Assembly (NCBI GenBank): GCA_051888775.1 | Contig: JBJFCE010000032.1 | Location: 106,596-170,595 of the forward strand | DNA: 64,000 nt | Source of the DNA: JBJFCE01 sp051888775 | GTDB taxonomy: Bacteria; Bacillota; Clostridia; Lachnospirales; Lachnospiraceae | Direction: 5' to 3' | Shown: in pieces, positions 17,671-27,027 of the stretch | Position numbering within the stretch: position 1 is the stretch's first letter | How the letters are laid out: the number at the start of each line of letters is the position of its first letter | Translations under genes and position numbers: made by a program | The notes under the pieces: generated by a model | The model's database searches: none | Seen by the model: the letters and a program-made list of their open reading frames with translations, nothing else | Told to the model about the DNA's origin: nothing

Positions 17671-17871
17671 GGTAATTGCGAAGCTTTGTCATCAGAACAA
17701 AACGTCTGCCCACATTCCTGCCGGCAGTGGGTACTGTGAGTCCGTCGGTACTTAGGTGCCGTATTTTGGCACCTTATGTACCGCTACGGACGAAGTGTAG
17801 CGAAAGCGTGCCCACTGCCGGCAGGAATGTGGGCAGACGTTTTGTCCTGATGGCAGAATTTTGCAATTACC
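17671..17871. repeat. Family A palindromic element, copy 1
   Basis: A 201-bp palindrome between serA and the chemoreceptor gene. The ends are inverted (GGTAATTGC and GCAATTACC). A perfect 33-bp stem lies next to the 85-nt core, 17729-17813. The core folds into a nested hairpin: GTCCGT/ACGGAC, CGGTAC/GTACCG and AGGTGCC/GGCACCT, capped by a 7-nt loop, followed by GTAGC-GAAA-GCG. The core differs at only three positions from copy 2 at 49.5 kb, whereas most of the arms are different sequence yet still pair. Confidence 0.85.
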
Positions 17872-17872
17872 T

Positions 17873-17937
17873 AAAAAAGATATGGTACAAAGGGGGACTG
17901 TTTTTTGTGTTGTACTCCTTTGTACCATATCTTTTTT
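17873..17937. terminator. Bidirectional terminator downstream of serA
   Basis: AAAAAAGATATGGTACAAAG at the left pairs with CTTTGTACCATATCTTTTTT at the right, giving about 20 bp of stem with U-runs in both directions. It lies about 55 bp beyond the serA stop and should end the serCA transcript; it also insulates the adjacent palindromic element. Confidence 0.85.
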
Positions 17938-17990
17938 GCTTAAACATATTTCTGTCTGATATTTCTCGGTTTTACAATCAGATCATACTC

Positions 17991-19154
17991 TTATTTTACG
18001 ACTCTGACACGGAAAACCCCGTCAATTGCCTGAAGCTTCTCTACGATTTCCTTTGTTGCGGGAGACTCGATATCCATCATGGTATAAGCCACTTCTCCGC
18101 GGGATTTGTTCATCATATCGGAAATATTGATTCCGGCATCTCCGAAGCATGCGGTAAATTTTGTGATCATATTTGCCGTATTCTTATGGCAGATACCGAC
18201 TCTGCCTGCCTTGCTGCAGACACCCATATCCAATGCGGGATAGTTTACGGAATTCTTGATGTTACCGTTCTGTAAGTAATCCATCATTTCCTTTACTGCC
18301 ATCTTTGCACAGTTATCCTCGGATTCCTCCGTAGAAGCACCAAGATGCGGCGTTACGATACATCCGGCTTTTCCGGCAACGGTCGTATTCGGGAAATCCG
18401 TTACATACTTGCGGATCTTACCGCTTTCGATTCCTGCCAGAATCGCATTTTCATCTGCCAGAAGATCTCTTGCAAAATTCAAAAGGATGACACCATCCTT
18501 CATCATATCGATTGCTTCTTTATTGATCATTCCCTTTGTGGAATCCAGAAGCGGTACATGAATGGTAATAAAATCACATACCTTATAAATCTCCTCAACA
18601 TTCAGCACATGCTTTACGTCACGGCTCAAATTCCATGCAGCATCTACCGAAAGATACGGATCGTATCCGTATACTTCCATTCCCAGATGCTTTGCGGCAT
18701 TTGCAACCTTAACACCGATTGCTCCAAGACCGATGATACCTAACTTCTTACCTTCCAGCTCGGTTCCTGCAAAACGCTTTTTCTCTTTTTCGGTTGCCTT
18801 TGCAATATTTTCATCTGTCTTTGCGGAGGTTACCCATTCGATGCCGCCTACGATGTCACGGCATGCAAGCAGCATTCCTGCAAGTACCATCTCCTTGACA
18901 CCGTTTGCGTTTGCACCCGGAGTATTAAAGACAACAATTCCTTTTTCTGCACACTTATCAAGCGGAATATTATTGACACCGGCACCAGCTCTTGCAACAG
19001 CCAAAAGCTTCTCCGGAAGATCCATCTCATGCATGGAAGCGGAACGGACAAGGATTCCGTCTGCTTCTGCTACATTTTCGGTTTTTTCGTACTGATTGCT
19101 AAAATTCACAAGACCGATCTGGGAAATCGGGTTCAGGCAATGATATTTAAACAT
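17991..19154 (-). CDS. serA: D-3-phosphoglycerate dehydrogenase
   Basis: 387 residues; oxidises 3-phosphoglycerate with NAD, the first step of serine synthesis. The Rossmann motif GIIGLGAIGVKVAN, the catalytic arginine/glutamate region, HLGAST with the active histidine and a short C-terminal ACT domain (GRVGICHKNTANMITK onward) are present. This is the short form without the intervening domain of longer SerA proteins. GAAAGAAGGAAAC precedes the ATG at 19154. It follows serC with a 27-bp gap and is cotranscribed from the serC promoter; the ACT domain suggests serine feedback. Confidence 0.95.
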   Translation of the reverse strand: MFKYHCLNPISQIGLVNFSNQYEKTENVAEADGILVRSASMHEMDLPEKLLAVARAGAGVNNIPLDKCAEKGIVVFNTPGANANGVKEMVLAGMLLACRDIVGGIEWVTSAKTDENIAKATEKEKKRFAGTELEGKKLGIIGLGAIGVKVANAAKHLGMEVYGYDPYLSVDAAWNLSRDVKHVLNVEEIYKVCDFITIHVPLLDSTKGMINKEAIDMMKDGVILLNFARDLLADENAILAGIESGKIRKYVTDFPNTTVAGKAGCIVTPHLGASTEESEDNCAKMAVKEMMDYLQNGNIKNSVNYPALDMGVCSKAGRVGICHKNTANMITKFTACFGDAGINISDMMNKSRGEVAYTMMDIESPATKEIVEKLQAIDGVFRVRVVK

Positions 19155-19181
19155 CTTGTTTCCTTCTTTCTATGTATTGGA

Positions 19182-20264
19182 TTAGGAATTTGCTTTTTCA
19201 AACTCTTTCATAAATGCAACAAGCTTTTCAACACCCTCGATCGGCATTGCATTGTAGATACTTGCACGCATACCGCCAACGCTTCTGTGACCTTTCAGAT
19301 TGACGAAGCCTGCAGCTGTAGCTTCTTTTACAAACTTTGCATCCAGCTCTTCATTTCCTGTTACGAACGGTACATTCATCAAAGAACGATCCTTTGGTAC
19401 AACCGTCCCCTTGAACAGCTTGCTCTCATCCAGAAAATCGTACAGAATCTTGGCTTTCTTTTCATTCCGTTCCTTCATAACGGACAGACCACCCATCTTC
19501 TTTAACCATTTAAACACCTTACCACAGATATAAATACCATAGCAGGGCGGCGTATTATACAGGGAATCCGCATCGGCATGTGTCTTGTAGCGCAGCATGG
19601 TCGGCGTTCCGGGAAGTACATCCTCGGTGATCAGATCCTCTCTGATAATCACGATCACAACACCCGCCGGACCGATATTCTTCTGCACGCCACCATAGAT
19701 GACACCGTATTTTGTAACATCTACCGGCTCGGACAAGAAACAGGAGGAAACGTCTGCTACCAGCACATGTCCCTTCGTATTAGGCAGTTCTTTGAACTTT
19801 GTTCCGTAAATCGTATTGTTTTCACAGATATACACATAATCGGCATCTTCCGGAATATCCAGATCAGAACAATCCGGAATATAGGAGAATATCTTATCAG
19901 CGGATGATGCAACTTCTACCGCATCACCGTACATCTTTGCTTCCTGATATGCTTTCTTTGCCCACTGCCCCGTTACAATATAAGCAGCCTTTTTATTCTT
20001 CATCAGGTTCATCGGAATCATGGCAAACTGCTGGCTTGCTCCACCCTGCAAAAACAGCACTTTATAATTATCCGGTATATTCATAAGCTCTCTTAAATCA
20101 GCCTCTGCTTCTTTGATGATCGTATCATATACCTTGGATCTGTGACTCATCTCCATAACGGACATACCTGATCCCTTATAATCAAGCATTTCTTCTGCAG
20201 CCTCTTTTAATACTTCTTCAGGTAATACTGCCGGACCTGCTGAAAAATTGTAAACTCTGGACAC
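19182..20264 (-). CDS. serC: Phosphoserine aminotransferase
   Basis: 360 residues from a GTG at 20264 (SRVYNFSAGPAVLPEEVL), preceded by GGAGGAAGAAAA; the in-frame extension to 20345 would cross the promoter. It transfers an amino group from glutamate to 3-phosphohydroxypyruvate with PLP; the PLP lysine is in YGGVQKNIGPAG and the family's GGMRASIYNAM block is near the C-terminus. The 360-residue length is typical. It is first in the serC-serA operon. No serB phosphatase was found in the window. Confidence 0.95.
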   Translation of the reverse strand: MSRVYNFSAGPAVLPEEVLKEAAEEMLDYKGSGMSVMEMSHRSKVYDTIIKEAEADLRELMNIPDNYKVLFLQGGASQQFAMIPMNLMKNKKAAYIVTGQWAKKAYQEAKMYGDAVEVASSADKIFSYIPDCSDLDIPEDADYVYICENNTIYGTKFKELPNTKGHVLVADVSSCFLSEPVDVTKYGVIYGGVQKNIGPAGVVIVIIREDLITEDVLPGTPTMLRYKTHADADSLYNTPPCYGIYICGKVFKWLKKMGGLSVMKERNEKKAKILYDFLDESKLFKGTVVPKDRSLMNVPFVTGNEELDAKFVKEATAAGFVNLKGHRSVGGMRASIYNAMPIEGVEKLVAFMKEFEKANS

Positions 20265-20316
20265 TTTTCTTCCCTCCTGATTATGTATGTGGCTTAATGT
20301 CACACTAATAAAATTT

Positions 20317-20345
20317 ATTCTACCTTTTATAAAAAGATACGTCAA
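20317..20345 (-). promoter_or_regulatory. Promoter of serC-serA
   Basis: On the minus strand TTGACG (20340-20345) and TAGAAT (20317-20322) are 17 nt apart. An imperfect inverted repeat GTCAA/TTGAC around 20341-20358 overlaps the -35 box and could be an operator; the binding protein is unknown. Confidence 0.65.
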
Positions 20346-20428
20346 CCTTTAATTTGACGATTTAACGAAGTGATTTGTAACAGTTTGATCAAAACAGCAT
20401 TCTCCGTACCCGAACATTTTTATGGATA

Positions 20429-21889
20429 CTACTTATTGTTAATCCTGCTTTCGTCCACTTCCTGCGTATAATACAGGATGACTGGAATCCCGTTTTCCAC
20501 TTCATCAAACAGAATCACCATCTGATCATACGGCACATTGACACATCCGTGGGAACCGTTCGTTTGATAGATTTCTCCGCCAAATTTATTTCGCCACGTC
20601 GCATCATGGATCCCGATGTTGCGATAAATCGGCATCCAGTAATTGACAAAGGACTCATAACCGGGGCCCCGTAGCACACGATTTCGGTATTTGCCCTGAA
20701 TATACCCGACACGTGACGGCGTCCCCAGTCTCCAGCTCAGATTACCTGATACAATATCCGTTTCCAGTACGATTTCACGTTTTTTTATAAAATACAGTTT
20801 CTGTGCGGTCAGATCCACCTCAATATAAGTCGGACCAATATCGTCTGCCCCCTGATATAACGCCAAGTGCGTATATTCCGGAATCCGCTGTGCGGACTGA
20901 CCGCTTTGCAGTGTCTCAAGCAGCCATAATACCTCTGCCTCCCGATCGATCTGATTTCCGTAGATGCCGCCATGCACAGTCACGTTCTGTCCCGTAATCG
21001 TCGTATACTGCCTCTCAACACCATAGGTATCATATCGGTCTGCAAGTTCATCCACAAACCTGCGTACCATGTCTTCACTGATGATAAAGTTTCCGCCCTC
21101 ATCTTTCAAGAACATGCCCTCTGAAGTACCGTCATTTAATGTAAGGAATTTCGCCATCCATGCTTTACTGATCGTTTCAACCTGATCTCCCATCTCGTAG
21201 GATATTTTCAGATTCTGAAACGCATCAACAGCTTCCCATTCCTGATAAACTGCAGCCATCTCCATATCGACCGGTATGCGATGATTATAACTTCCTTCTT
21301 CCACAAGATCAATCTGTGTCTTTCCATCAATCACCGCCAGGAAAATATCAAGTTCTGCAAAATCGGGATCATAAAAAGCCTGTGTGCTGTCTCTCAACAC
21401 ATATCCGTCCTTAGACATTCCGATATACAAATATAAATCATGAGGCAGTTGATTGGTACACGGCAATTTTCCGATCACATCCAGCAGTTTTTCGGTATCA
21501 AAATACGTAATGATCGGCTCACTGATTGTATGATACTGTGGTGAAAATAAATTCTTTCCCCATTCATACGGATTCTGTTTTTCCTGCTTTTCCATGAGAA
21601 GTTCCAGCGCCATCGTATAATCAGCTTCAAAAATACTTCTGTCAAGAATCAGTTCCTGCGTACTGCCGTCTTCGAGGATCACAGTGATACAGCGTTGTGT
21701 ATACTGTCCGACCAGAATACTGTTGACTTCTTCCACTGTTTTTCCCGTGCAATAGACACCGTTAATATAGGTACCGAACGTAAACTTGTCGCGATAGTAC
21801 TCCGATATCATGAAATATGCAGTTATAATTGACAGTACGGTCATCAGAAGAGCACTTCCGATGACCGCCCATTTTCTCTTTTTGTCCAT
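20429..21889 (-). CDS. L,D-transpeptidase (YkuD family), membrane anchored
   Basis: 486 residues from the ATG at 21889, with CAGGA 8 nt before it; a longer in-frame reading to 22078 overlaps ilvB and lacks a site. One N-terminal membrane helix (WAVIGSALLMTVLSIITAYF) anchors it outside the cell. A peptidoglycan-binding-like region (PG_binding_4 type, about 100-330) precedes the YkuD domain, which ends in the catalytic NGSHGCVNVPYDQM with its active cysteine and the upstream histidine in IGIHDATW. It makes or edits 3-3 peptidoglycan crosslinks. It lies 91 bp after ilvB, so operon membership is uncertain. Confidence 0.9.
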   Translation of the reverse strand: MDKKRKWAVIGSALLMTVLSIITAYFMISEYYRDKFTFGTYINGVYCTGKTVEEVNSILVGQYTQRCITVILEDGSTQELILDRSIFEADYTMALELLMEKQEKQNPYEWGKNLFSPQYHTISEPIITYFDTEKLLDVIGKLPCTNQLPHDLYLYIGMSKDGYVLRDSTQAFYDPDFAELDIFLAVIDGKTQIDLVEEGSYNHRIPVDMEMAAVYQEWEAVDAFQNLKISYEMGDQVETISKAWMAKFLTLNDGTSEGMFLKDEGGNFIISEDMVRRFVDELADRYDTYGVERQYTTITGQNVTVHGGIYGNQIDREAEVLWLLETLQSGQSAQRIPEYTHLALYQGADDIGPTYIEVDLTAQKLYFIKKREIVLETDIVSGNLSWRLGTPSRVGYIQGKYRNRVLRGPGYESFVNYWMPIYRNIGIHDATWRNKFGGEIYQTNGSHGCVNVPYDQMVILFDEVENGIPVILYYTQEVDESRINNK

Positions 21890-21980
21890 ATACGAAATCC
21901 TGTGTATTTCTTTAAGGTGCATACCTGCGATAGCTGAAGAAAACTGTTTTAAGTCCCTGTCTTTTTTCTGTTCCTGACTC

Positions 21981-23666
21981 CTAACAATTCTGCTTTTTCG
22001 CAAGATCCTCCGCATCAAATACTTCATTGATAGCTGCACCCGGAGATACCATCGGAAATACCTTATCATCTTCCGCAATCATGCAGTCCAGTACAACCGG
22101 TCCGCCTGCCTTGATCGCCTCTTCCAGCGCCGGAGCCACTTCTTCCTTCTTGGTAACGCGGATTGCCTTACATCCGAGGCCTTCCGCAACCTTTACAAAA
22201 TCCACCTTATCATCCAGCACTGTCTGGGAGTATCTGTGATCGTAGAATAAGGTCTGCCACTGACGTACCATTCCCAGTACATGATTGTTGATAATGATCT
22301 GAATGATCGGAATATTATATCTGCTTGCCGTTGCAAGCTCATTCATATTCATTCTGAAGCATCCGTCCCCGGCGATATTCACACAGATCTTTTCGGGACG
22401 TCCCATCTTCGCACCGATGCATGCGCCAAGTCCATAGCCCATCGTTCCCAGTCCGCCTGAGGAAAGGAAAGTTCTCGGCTCAGAGTAACGATAAAATTGT
22501 GCTGCCCACATCTGATGCTGTCCGACATCCGTTGTCACAATTGCCTCTCCGTTTGTCACACGGTCCAGCTCCTCTATGATATACGGACAGGTCAGTCCCT
22601 CCTTTTCATAACGAAGCGGATACTTTTCTTTCATCTCCATGATATGTGCTATCCACTCCTCATGCTTCTGATCGGGGAGCATCTCATTCAATTTATGCAG
22701 GATATCCTTCAAATCTCCTACGATCGAAGCCGTTGTTTTGACATTTTTATCAATTTCTGCCGCATCTATGTCAATATGCAGGATTTTTGCATGCGGTGCA
22801 AACTTTTTCGCATTTCCGACAACCCTGTCAGAAAAGCGTACGCCGAGGCTGATCAGCAGATCGCATTCCTGCACACCCAGATTAGAAGTCTTCGTTCCGT
22901 GCATACCGATCATTCCGGTATAAAGCGGATCTTTACCGCTGAATCCGCCCTTTCCCATAAGTGTATCACAAACAGGTGCATCTACTTTTTTTACAAACTC
23001 ACGAAGCTCTTGTGATGCGCCGGAAAGGATCACACCGCCACCCACATAAAAGTATGGCTTCTTTGCATGTTTGATCAGTTCTACCGCTTTTTCCAGATCT
23101 TCCTTTCCATAGGTATCCGGAACTTTGACTGTTTCCGGAACCGCCGGTGTATATTCACAGGTATTGGCAGTCACATCCTTTGTAATATCTACAAGCACAG
23201 GACCCGGTCTGCCGCTCTTAGCGATATAAAACGCCCTGCGAAGAGTATCCGCCAGTTTCGTGATGTCTTTTACAATGTAGCTGTGCTTTGTTATAGGCAT
23301 CACAACCCCCGCAATATCCACTTCCTGGAAAGAATCCTTTCCAAGTGCCGGAAGCGTCACATTTGCCGTGATTGCTACAACCGGAACCGAATCCATATAT
23401 GCGGTTGCAATTCCCGTTACAAGGTTTGTTGCTCCCGGTCCGCTGGTTGCCATGCAGACACCGACCTTTCCGGTGGCTCTTGCATATCCGTCCGCCGCAT
23501 GGGCTGCGCCCTGTTCATGGGAAGTCAGGACATGAAAGATCTCATCCTGATGCTTATAAAGTGCATCATACACATTTAAGATCGTACCGCCCGGATATCC
23601 GAACACGGTATCCACACCCTGCTCCTTCAAACATTCAATTACGATTTCTGCTCCTGTTAATTTCAT
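21981..23666 (-). CDS. ilvB: Acetolactate synthase, large subunit
   Basis: 561 residues; ThDP/FAD enzyme joining pyruvate with pyruvate or 2-oxobutyrate for valine, leucine and isoleucine. The ThDP-activating glutamate is E51 in TSHEQGAAH, the FAD domain follows, and the ThDP motif GDGCFRMNMNEL with a later NNHVLGMVRQWQ is intact. The length matches the anabolic enzyme rather than short catabolic AlsS. GAGGGG precedes the ATG at 23666. It sits 20 bp after ilvD. No small regulatory subunit (ilvN) follows; instead an L,D-transpeptidase gene comes next. Confidence 0.95.
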   Translation of the reverse strand: MKLTGAEIVIECLKEQGVDTVFGYPGGTILNVYDALYKHQDEIFHVLTSHEQGAAHAADGYARATGKVGVCMATSGPGATNLVTGIATAYMDSVPVVAITANVTLPALGKDSFQEVDIAGVVMPITKHSYIVKDITKLADTLRRAFYIAKSGRPGPVLVDITKDVTANTCEYTPAVPETVKVPDTYGKEDLEKAVELIKHAKKPYFYVGGGVILSGASQELREFVKKVDAPVCDTLMGKGGFSGKDPLYTGMIGMHGTKTSNLGVQECDLLISLGVRFSDRVVGNAKKFAPHAKILHIDIDAAEIDKNVKTTASIVGDLKDILHKLNEMLPDQKHEEWIAHIMEMKEKYPLRYEKEGLTCPYIIEELDRVTNGEAIVTTDVGQHQMWAAQFYRYSEPRTFLSSGGLGTMGYGLGACIGAKMGRPEKICVNIAGDGCFRMNMNELATASRYNIPIIQIIINNHVLGMVRQWQTLFYDHRYSQTVLDDKVDFVKVAEGLGCKAIRVTKKEEVAPALEEAIKAGGPVVLDCMIAEDDKVFPMVSPGAAINEVFDAEDLAKKQNC

Positions 23667-23686
23667 ATATCCATACCCCTCATCCG

Positions 23687-25360
23687 TTAGTTATTCTTCG
23701 GTATTTCCAGAATTGCGCCGCGGTTTCCGCTTGTTACCATTTCTCTGTATCTGGACAAATAGCCGCTTGTTACCTTCGGCTCTCTCGGCTGCCAGTTCGC
23801 TTTTCTTCTGGCAAGCTCCTCATCGGATACCTGAAGATTCAGGCTCATATTCGGAATATCTACGGTGATCAGATCGCCTTCCTCCACAAGTGCGATCGGT
23901 CCGCCGACTGCCGCCTCCGGAGACACATGCCCGATCGACGCTCCGCGGGAAGCTCCCGAAAACCGTCCGTCCGTGATCAGTGCAACGGAAGAACCGAGTC
24001 CCATACCGGCAATGGCAGATGTCGGATTTAACATTTCTCGCATGCCGGGACCTCCCTTAGGTCCTTCATAACGAATGACTACGACATCTCCGGCTACGAT
24101 CTTTCCGCCCTTGATCGCTGCAATCGCATCTTCTTCACAATCAAATACTCTTGCCGGACCGGTATGTACCATCATTTCTTCTACGACTGCGGAGCGTTTC
24201 ACAACAGAACCGTCCGGTGCCAGATTGCCCTTTAATACTGCCAGTCCGCCTGTCTTGCTGTAAGGATTGCTTAACGGTCTGATGACCTCCTCATTTTTAT
24301 TTATCGCATGCGCTACATTCTCTTTTACGGTCTTTCCGGTCACTGTCATACAGTCGGTATAAAGAAGTCCTGCCTGCATCAGTTCGTTCATAACGGCATA
24401 GACTCCGCCTGCTTCATTCAGATCTTCCATATAAGTAGGACCTGCCGGTGCCAGATGGCACAGATTCGGTGTCTTGGCACTGATCTCATTTGCAAACGCA
24501 ATATCAAAATCAAAACCGACCTCATGCGCGATGGCAGGAAGATGCAGCATGCTGTTTGTGGAACAGCCGAGTGCCATATCCACAGTCAATGCATTTAAGA
24601 TTGCTTCCTTTGTCATAATATCTCTCGGTCTGATATTCTTTTCCAGCATTTCCATAACCTTCATTCCGGCATGCTTTGCCAGCTTGATTCTTTCAGAATA
24701 TACCGCCGGAATCGTTCCGTTTCCGGGAAGCCCCATGCCGAGAGCCTCGGTCAGGCAGTTCATGGAATTCGCGGTATACATACCGGAGCAGGAACCGCAG
24801 GTCGGACATACCTTTTCTTCAAACTCACGCACATCCTCCTCTGACATCGTACCTGCCGCATAAGAACCGACCGCTTCAAACATGGAGGAAAGACTTCTTT
24901 TCTGACCTTTTACATGTCCCGCAAGCATCGGTCCGCCGGATACAAATACAGTCGGTACATTGATCCTGGCTGCCGCCATTAACAATCCCGGTACATTTTT
25001 ATCACAGTTGGGAACCATGACAAGTGCATCGAACTGGTGCGCTAACGCCATACACTCGGTCGAATCGGCGATCAGATCCCTTGTCACGAGAGAATATTTC
25101 ATTCCGATATGTCCCATTGCAATTCCGTCACAAACGGCAATTGCCGGAAATACGACCGGAACACCGCCCGCTTCCGCAACACCAAGCTTGACTGCATTCA
25201 CAATCTTATCCAGATTCATATGACCGGGCACGATCTCGTTATAGGAGCTGACGATACCTACCATCGGTTTTTTCATTTCTTCTTCGGTAAATCCCAGTGC
25301 GTTAAATAAGGATCTGTGGGGTGCCTGCTGCATCCCTGTCTTTACATTGTCACTTCTCAT
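23687..25360 (-). CDS. ilvD: Dihydroxy-acid dehydratase
   Basis: 557 residues; dehydrates the dihydroxy acids of the isoleucine/valine pathway to 2-oxo acids. Iron-sulfur cysteines are visible in MVPNCDKNVPG and PTCGSCSGMYTANSM, and the conserved DGRFSGASRG block is near the C-terminus. GAAAGGAACC precedes the ATG. It follows leuB by 77 bp and is 20 bp upstream of ilvB, so leuB-ilvD-ilvB reads as one branched-chain operon. ilvC, leuA and leuCD are not in the window. Confidence 0.96.
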   Translation of the reverse strand: MRSDNVKTGMQQAPHRSLFNALGFTEEEMKKPMVGIVSSYNEIVPGHMNLDKIVNAVKLGVAEAGGVPVVFPAIAVCDGIAMGHIGMKYSLVTRDLIADSTECMALAHQFDALVMVPNCDKNVPGLLMAAARINVPTVFVSGGPMLAGHVKGQKRSLSSMFEAVGSYAAGTMSEEDVREFEEKVCPTCGSCSGMYTANSMNCLTEALGMGLPGNGTIPAVYSERIKLAKHAGMKVMEMLEKNIRPRDIMTKEAILNALTVDMALGCSTNSMLHLPAIAHEVGFDFDIAFANEISAKTPNLCHLAPAGPTYMEDLNEAGGVYAVMNELMQAGLLYTDCMTVTGKTVKENVAHAINKNEEVIRPLSNPYSKTGGLAVLKGNLAPDGSVVKRSAVVEEMMVHTGPARVFDCEEDAIAAIKGGKIVAGDVVVIRYEGPKGGPGMREMLNPTSAIAGMGLGSSVALITDGRFSGASRGASIGHVSPEAAVGGPIALVEEGDLITVDIPNMSLNLQVSDEELARRKANWQPREPKVTSGYLSRYREMVTSGNRGAILEIPKNN

Positions 25361-25437
25361 AGTGGTTCCTTTCTTTTACTTTTTTACTTTCTTTTCTTTC
25401 TATGATTGATTTGTTATAAAATTTTTTTATGTACCGG

Positions 25438-26535
25438 TTAAATTCTTTCACAGATCAGATCGCCCATGCGTGCGGTTCCTACCTGCGTGATTCCTTCATA
25501 ATTGTGATCCTGCGGCATGATATCAATCGTACGATATCCTTCCTTTAATACCTGCTGTACGGCTGCTTCAATGGCATCCGCTTCTTTATCAAGATCGAAG
25601 GAATAACGCAACATCATCGCTGCACTTAATATCGTAGCAATCGGATTGGCAATTCCCTGTCCGGCGATATCCGGTGCAGATCCGCCGCTCGGCTCATACA
25701 GCCCGAATTTCGTATCATTTAAAGATGCACTGGCCAACATACCGATAGAACCGGTGATCATGCTTGCCTCATCGGAAAGAATATCTCCGAACATGTTCTC
25801 GGTCAGTACGACATCAAACTGTGCAGGATTTTTCACAAGCTGCATCGCGCAGTTATCAACCAGCATATGCTCTAGCGTCACTTCCGGATAATCCTGCGCC
25901 ACTTCATTGACGATCTTTCTCCAAAGTCTGGAAGAATCCAATACATTCGCCTTATCCACGCTCGTTACCTTTTTGCGGCGTTTCATCGCAATGTCAAAGC
26001 CTTTGACTGCAATACGGCGGATCTCATCTTCCGTATAGGTCAGCGTATCGATTGCCGTCAGCTTACCATTGATTTCCTCTGTTTTTCTCTCACCAAAATA
26101 CAATCCGCCGGTCAATTCTCTCATGATCATCATATCAAAACCTGCACTGCTGATCTCTTCCTTGAGCGGGCAGGCAGCCGCAAGCTCATCATACAAAACA
26201 GCCGGGCGCAGATTGGCAAACAGATTCAGCGCCTTACGGATCTTTAACAGTCCTGCCTCCGGGCGTTTATCGGGCGGAAGCTTATACCACGGAGAAGTAG
26301 AAGTGTTTCCTCCGATAGATCCCATCAGTACAGCATCTGCTGCTTTTGCCGTTTCAATCGCTTCATCCGTTAACGGCACACCGTGCACATCGATGGATGC
26401 GCCTCCCATTAAAATATCCGTGAACTGAAAGCTGTGCCCGTACTTTTCTGCCACATGCTCCAATACTTTTTTTGCCTCGCTGACAACCTCGGGACCGATA
26501 CCGTCTCCGGGGATACAGGTAATCCGATAATCCAT
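25438..26535 (-). CDS. leuB: 3-isopropylmalate dehydrogenase
   Basis: 365 residues from the ATG at 26535 (MDYRITCIPGDGIGPEV). AGAGGA lies about 9 nt upstream; the in-frame extension to 26727 overlaps yajC and is rejected. It oxidatively decarboxylates 3-isopropylmalate in leucine synthesis. Family blocks include PDKRPEAGLL, ELTGGLYFGE, DKANVLDSSRLWR, the metal-binding DNCAMQL and GSAPDIAGQG. It is the first gene of leuB-ilvD-ilvB, but an intrinsic terminator lies only about 40 bp upstream and no clear promoter fits between, so expression may depend on readthrough. Confidence 0.96.
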   Translation of the reverse strand: MDYRITCIPGDGIGPEVVSEAKKVLEHVAEKYGHSFQFTDILMGGASIDVHGVPLTDEAIETAKAADAVLMGSIGGNTSTSPWYKLPPDKRPEAGLLKIRKALNLFANLRPAVLYDELAAACPLKEEISSAGFDMMIMRELTGGLYFGERKTEEINGKLTAIDTLTYTEDEIRRIAVKGFDIAMKRRKKVTSVDKANVLDSSRLWRKIVNEVAQDYPEVTLEHMLVDNCAMQLVKNPAQFDVVLTENMFGDILSDEASMITGSIGMLASASLNDTKFGLYEPSGGSAPDIAGQGIANPIATILSAAMMLRYSFDLDKEADAIEAAVQQVLKEGYRTIDIMPQDHNYEGITQVGTARMGDLICERI

Positions 26536-26574
26536 CCTCTTATTTCCTCTTTTCGTTTTATTTCCTTTACTATG

Positions 26575-26607
26575 TACAAAAAAGAGGCGTTCCTGCGAGC
26601 GCCTCTT
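26575..26607 (-). terminator. Terminator between yajC and leuB
   Basis: On the minus strand GAGGCG(C) pairs with (G)CGCCTC around a GC-rich loop and is followed directly by TTTTTT. It starts about 10 bp after the yajC stop and ends about 40 bp before the leuB start, so it could act as an attenuator for leuB. Confidence 0.8.
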
Positions 26608-26617
26608 CCCATTTTCC

Positions 26618-26938
26618 TTATTCAGCGTCAGGCTTTTCCACCTGCACAATCGCCGACTTCTGCATCGGAATTCTGCAGTTCTTGTTATTGCCGAATTCCA
26701 CGATGACCGTATCATCGGTAATATCAATCACAATGCCGTAAAAACCGCTGGAGGTTAATACGCTGTCGCCTGTTTCCAATGTAGCAAGAAGTGCTGCCAT
26801 CTTCTTCTGTTCTTTCTTCTGAGGTCTGATCAGAATAAAATAGAAAAACGCAACAATCACGACCAGATATAGAACAATGCCAATGATGCCGGAACCGCCG
26901 CTTGTTGTTCCGGTGCCGCTTTCAAGTAAAATTCCCAT
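26618..26938 (-). CDS. yajC: Preprotein translocase subunit YajC
   Basis: 106 residues from the ATG at 26938, with GGAGGAAGCAC before it; the upstream in-frame extension is not supported. One membrane helix (IIGIVLYLVVIVAFFYFI) is followed by the family signature RPQKKEQKK and a small cytoplasmic beta domain (LETGDSVLTSSGFYGIV). YajC associates with SecDF. It lies 89 bp after tgt, the common bacterial tgt-yajC order, although secDF are not present here. A terminator follows. Confidence 0.93.
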   Translation of the reverse strand: MGILLESGTGTTSGGSGIIGIVLYLVVIVAFFYFILIRPQKKEQKKMAALLATLETGDSVLTSSGFYGIVIDITDDTVIVEFGNNKNCRIPMQKSAIVQVEKPDAE

Positions 26939-27027
26939 GTGCTTCCTCCAAAAAATTCGATTAAAATTTATACCATTCACTATCATACACAAATTTTTGC
27001 GATACATCAAGTATTTTTACGGAATAT

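Noticed and set aside
17729..17813. Hammerhead-ribozyme-like look of the family A core (CTG-TGAGTCCGT ... ACGGACGAAG).
   Set aside because: The core lacks the CUGANGA adenosine and the invariant GAAA, which reads GAAG or GAGG in the copies, and there is no cleavage-site triplet in the right place.
22027..24863. Many long antisense open frames in ilvB and ilvD.
   Set aside because: They are shadows of two clear, full-length enzyme genes; codon pattern and ribosome sites support only the minus-strand genes.
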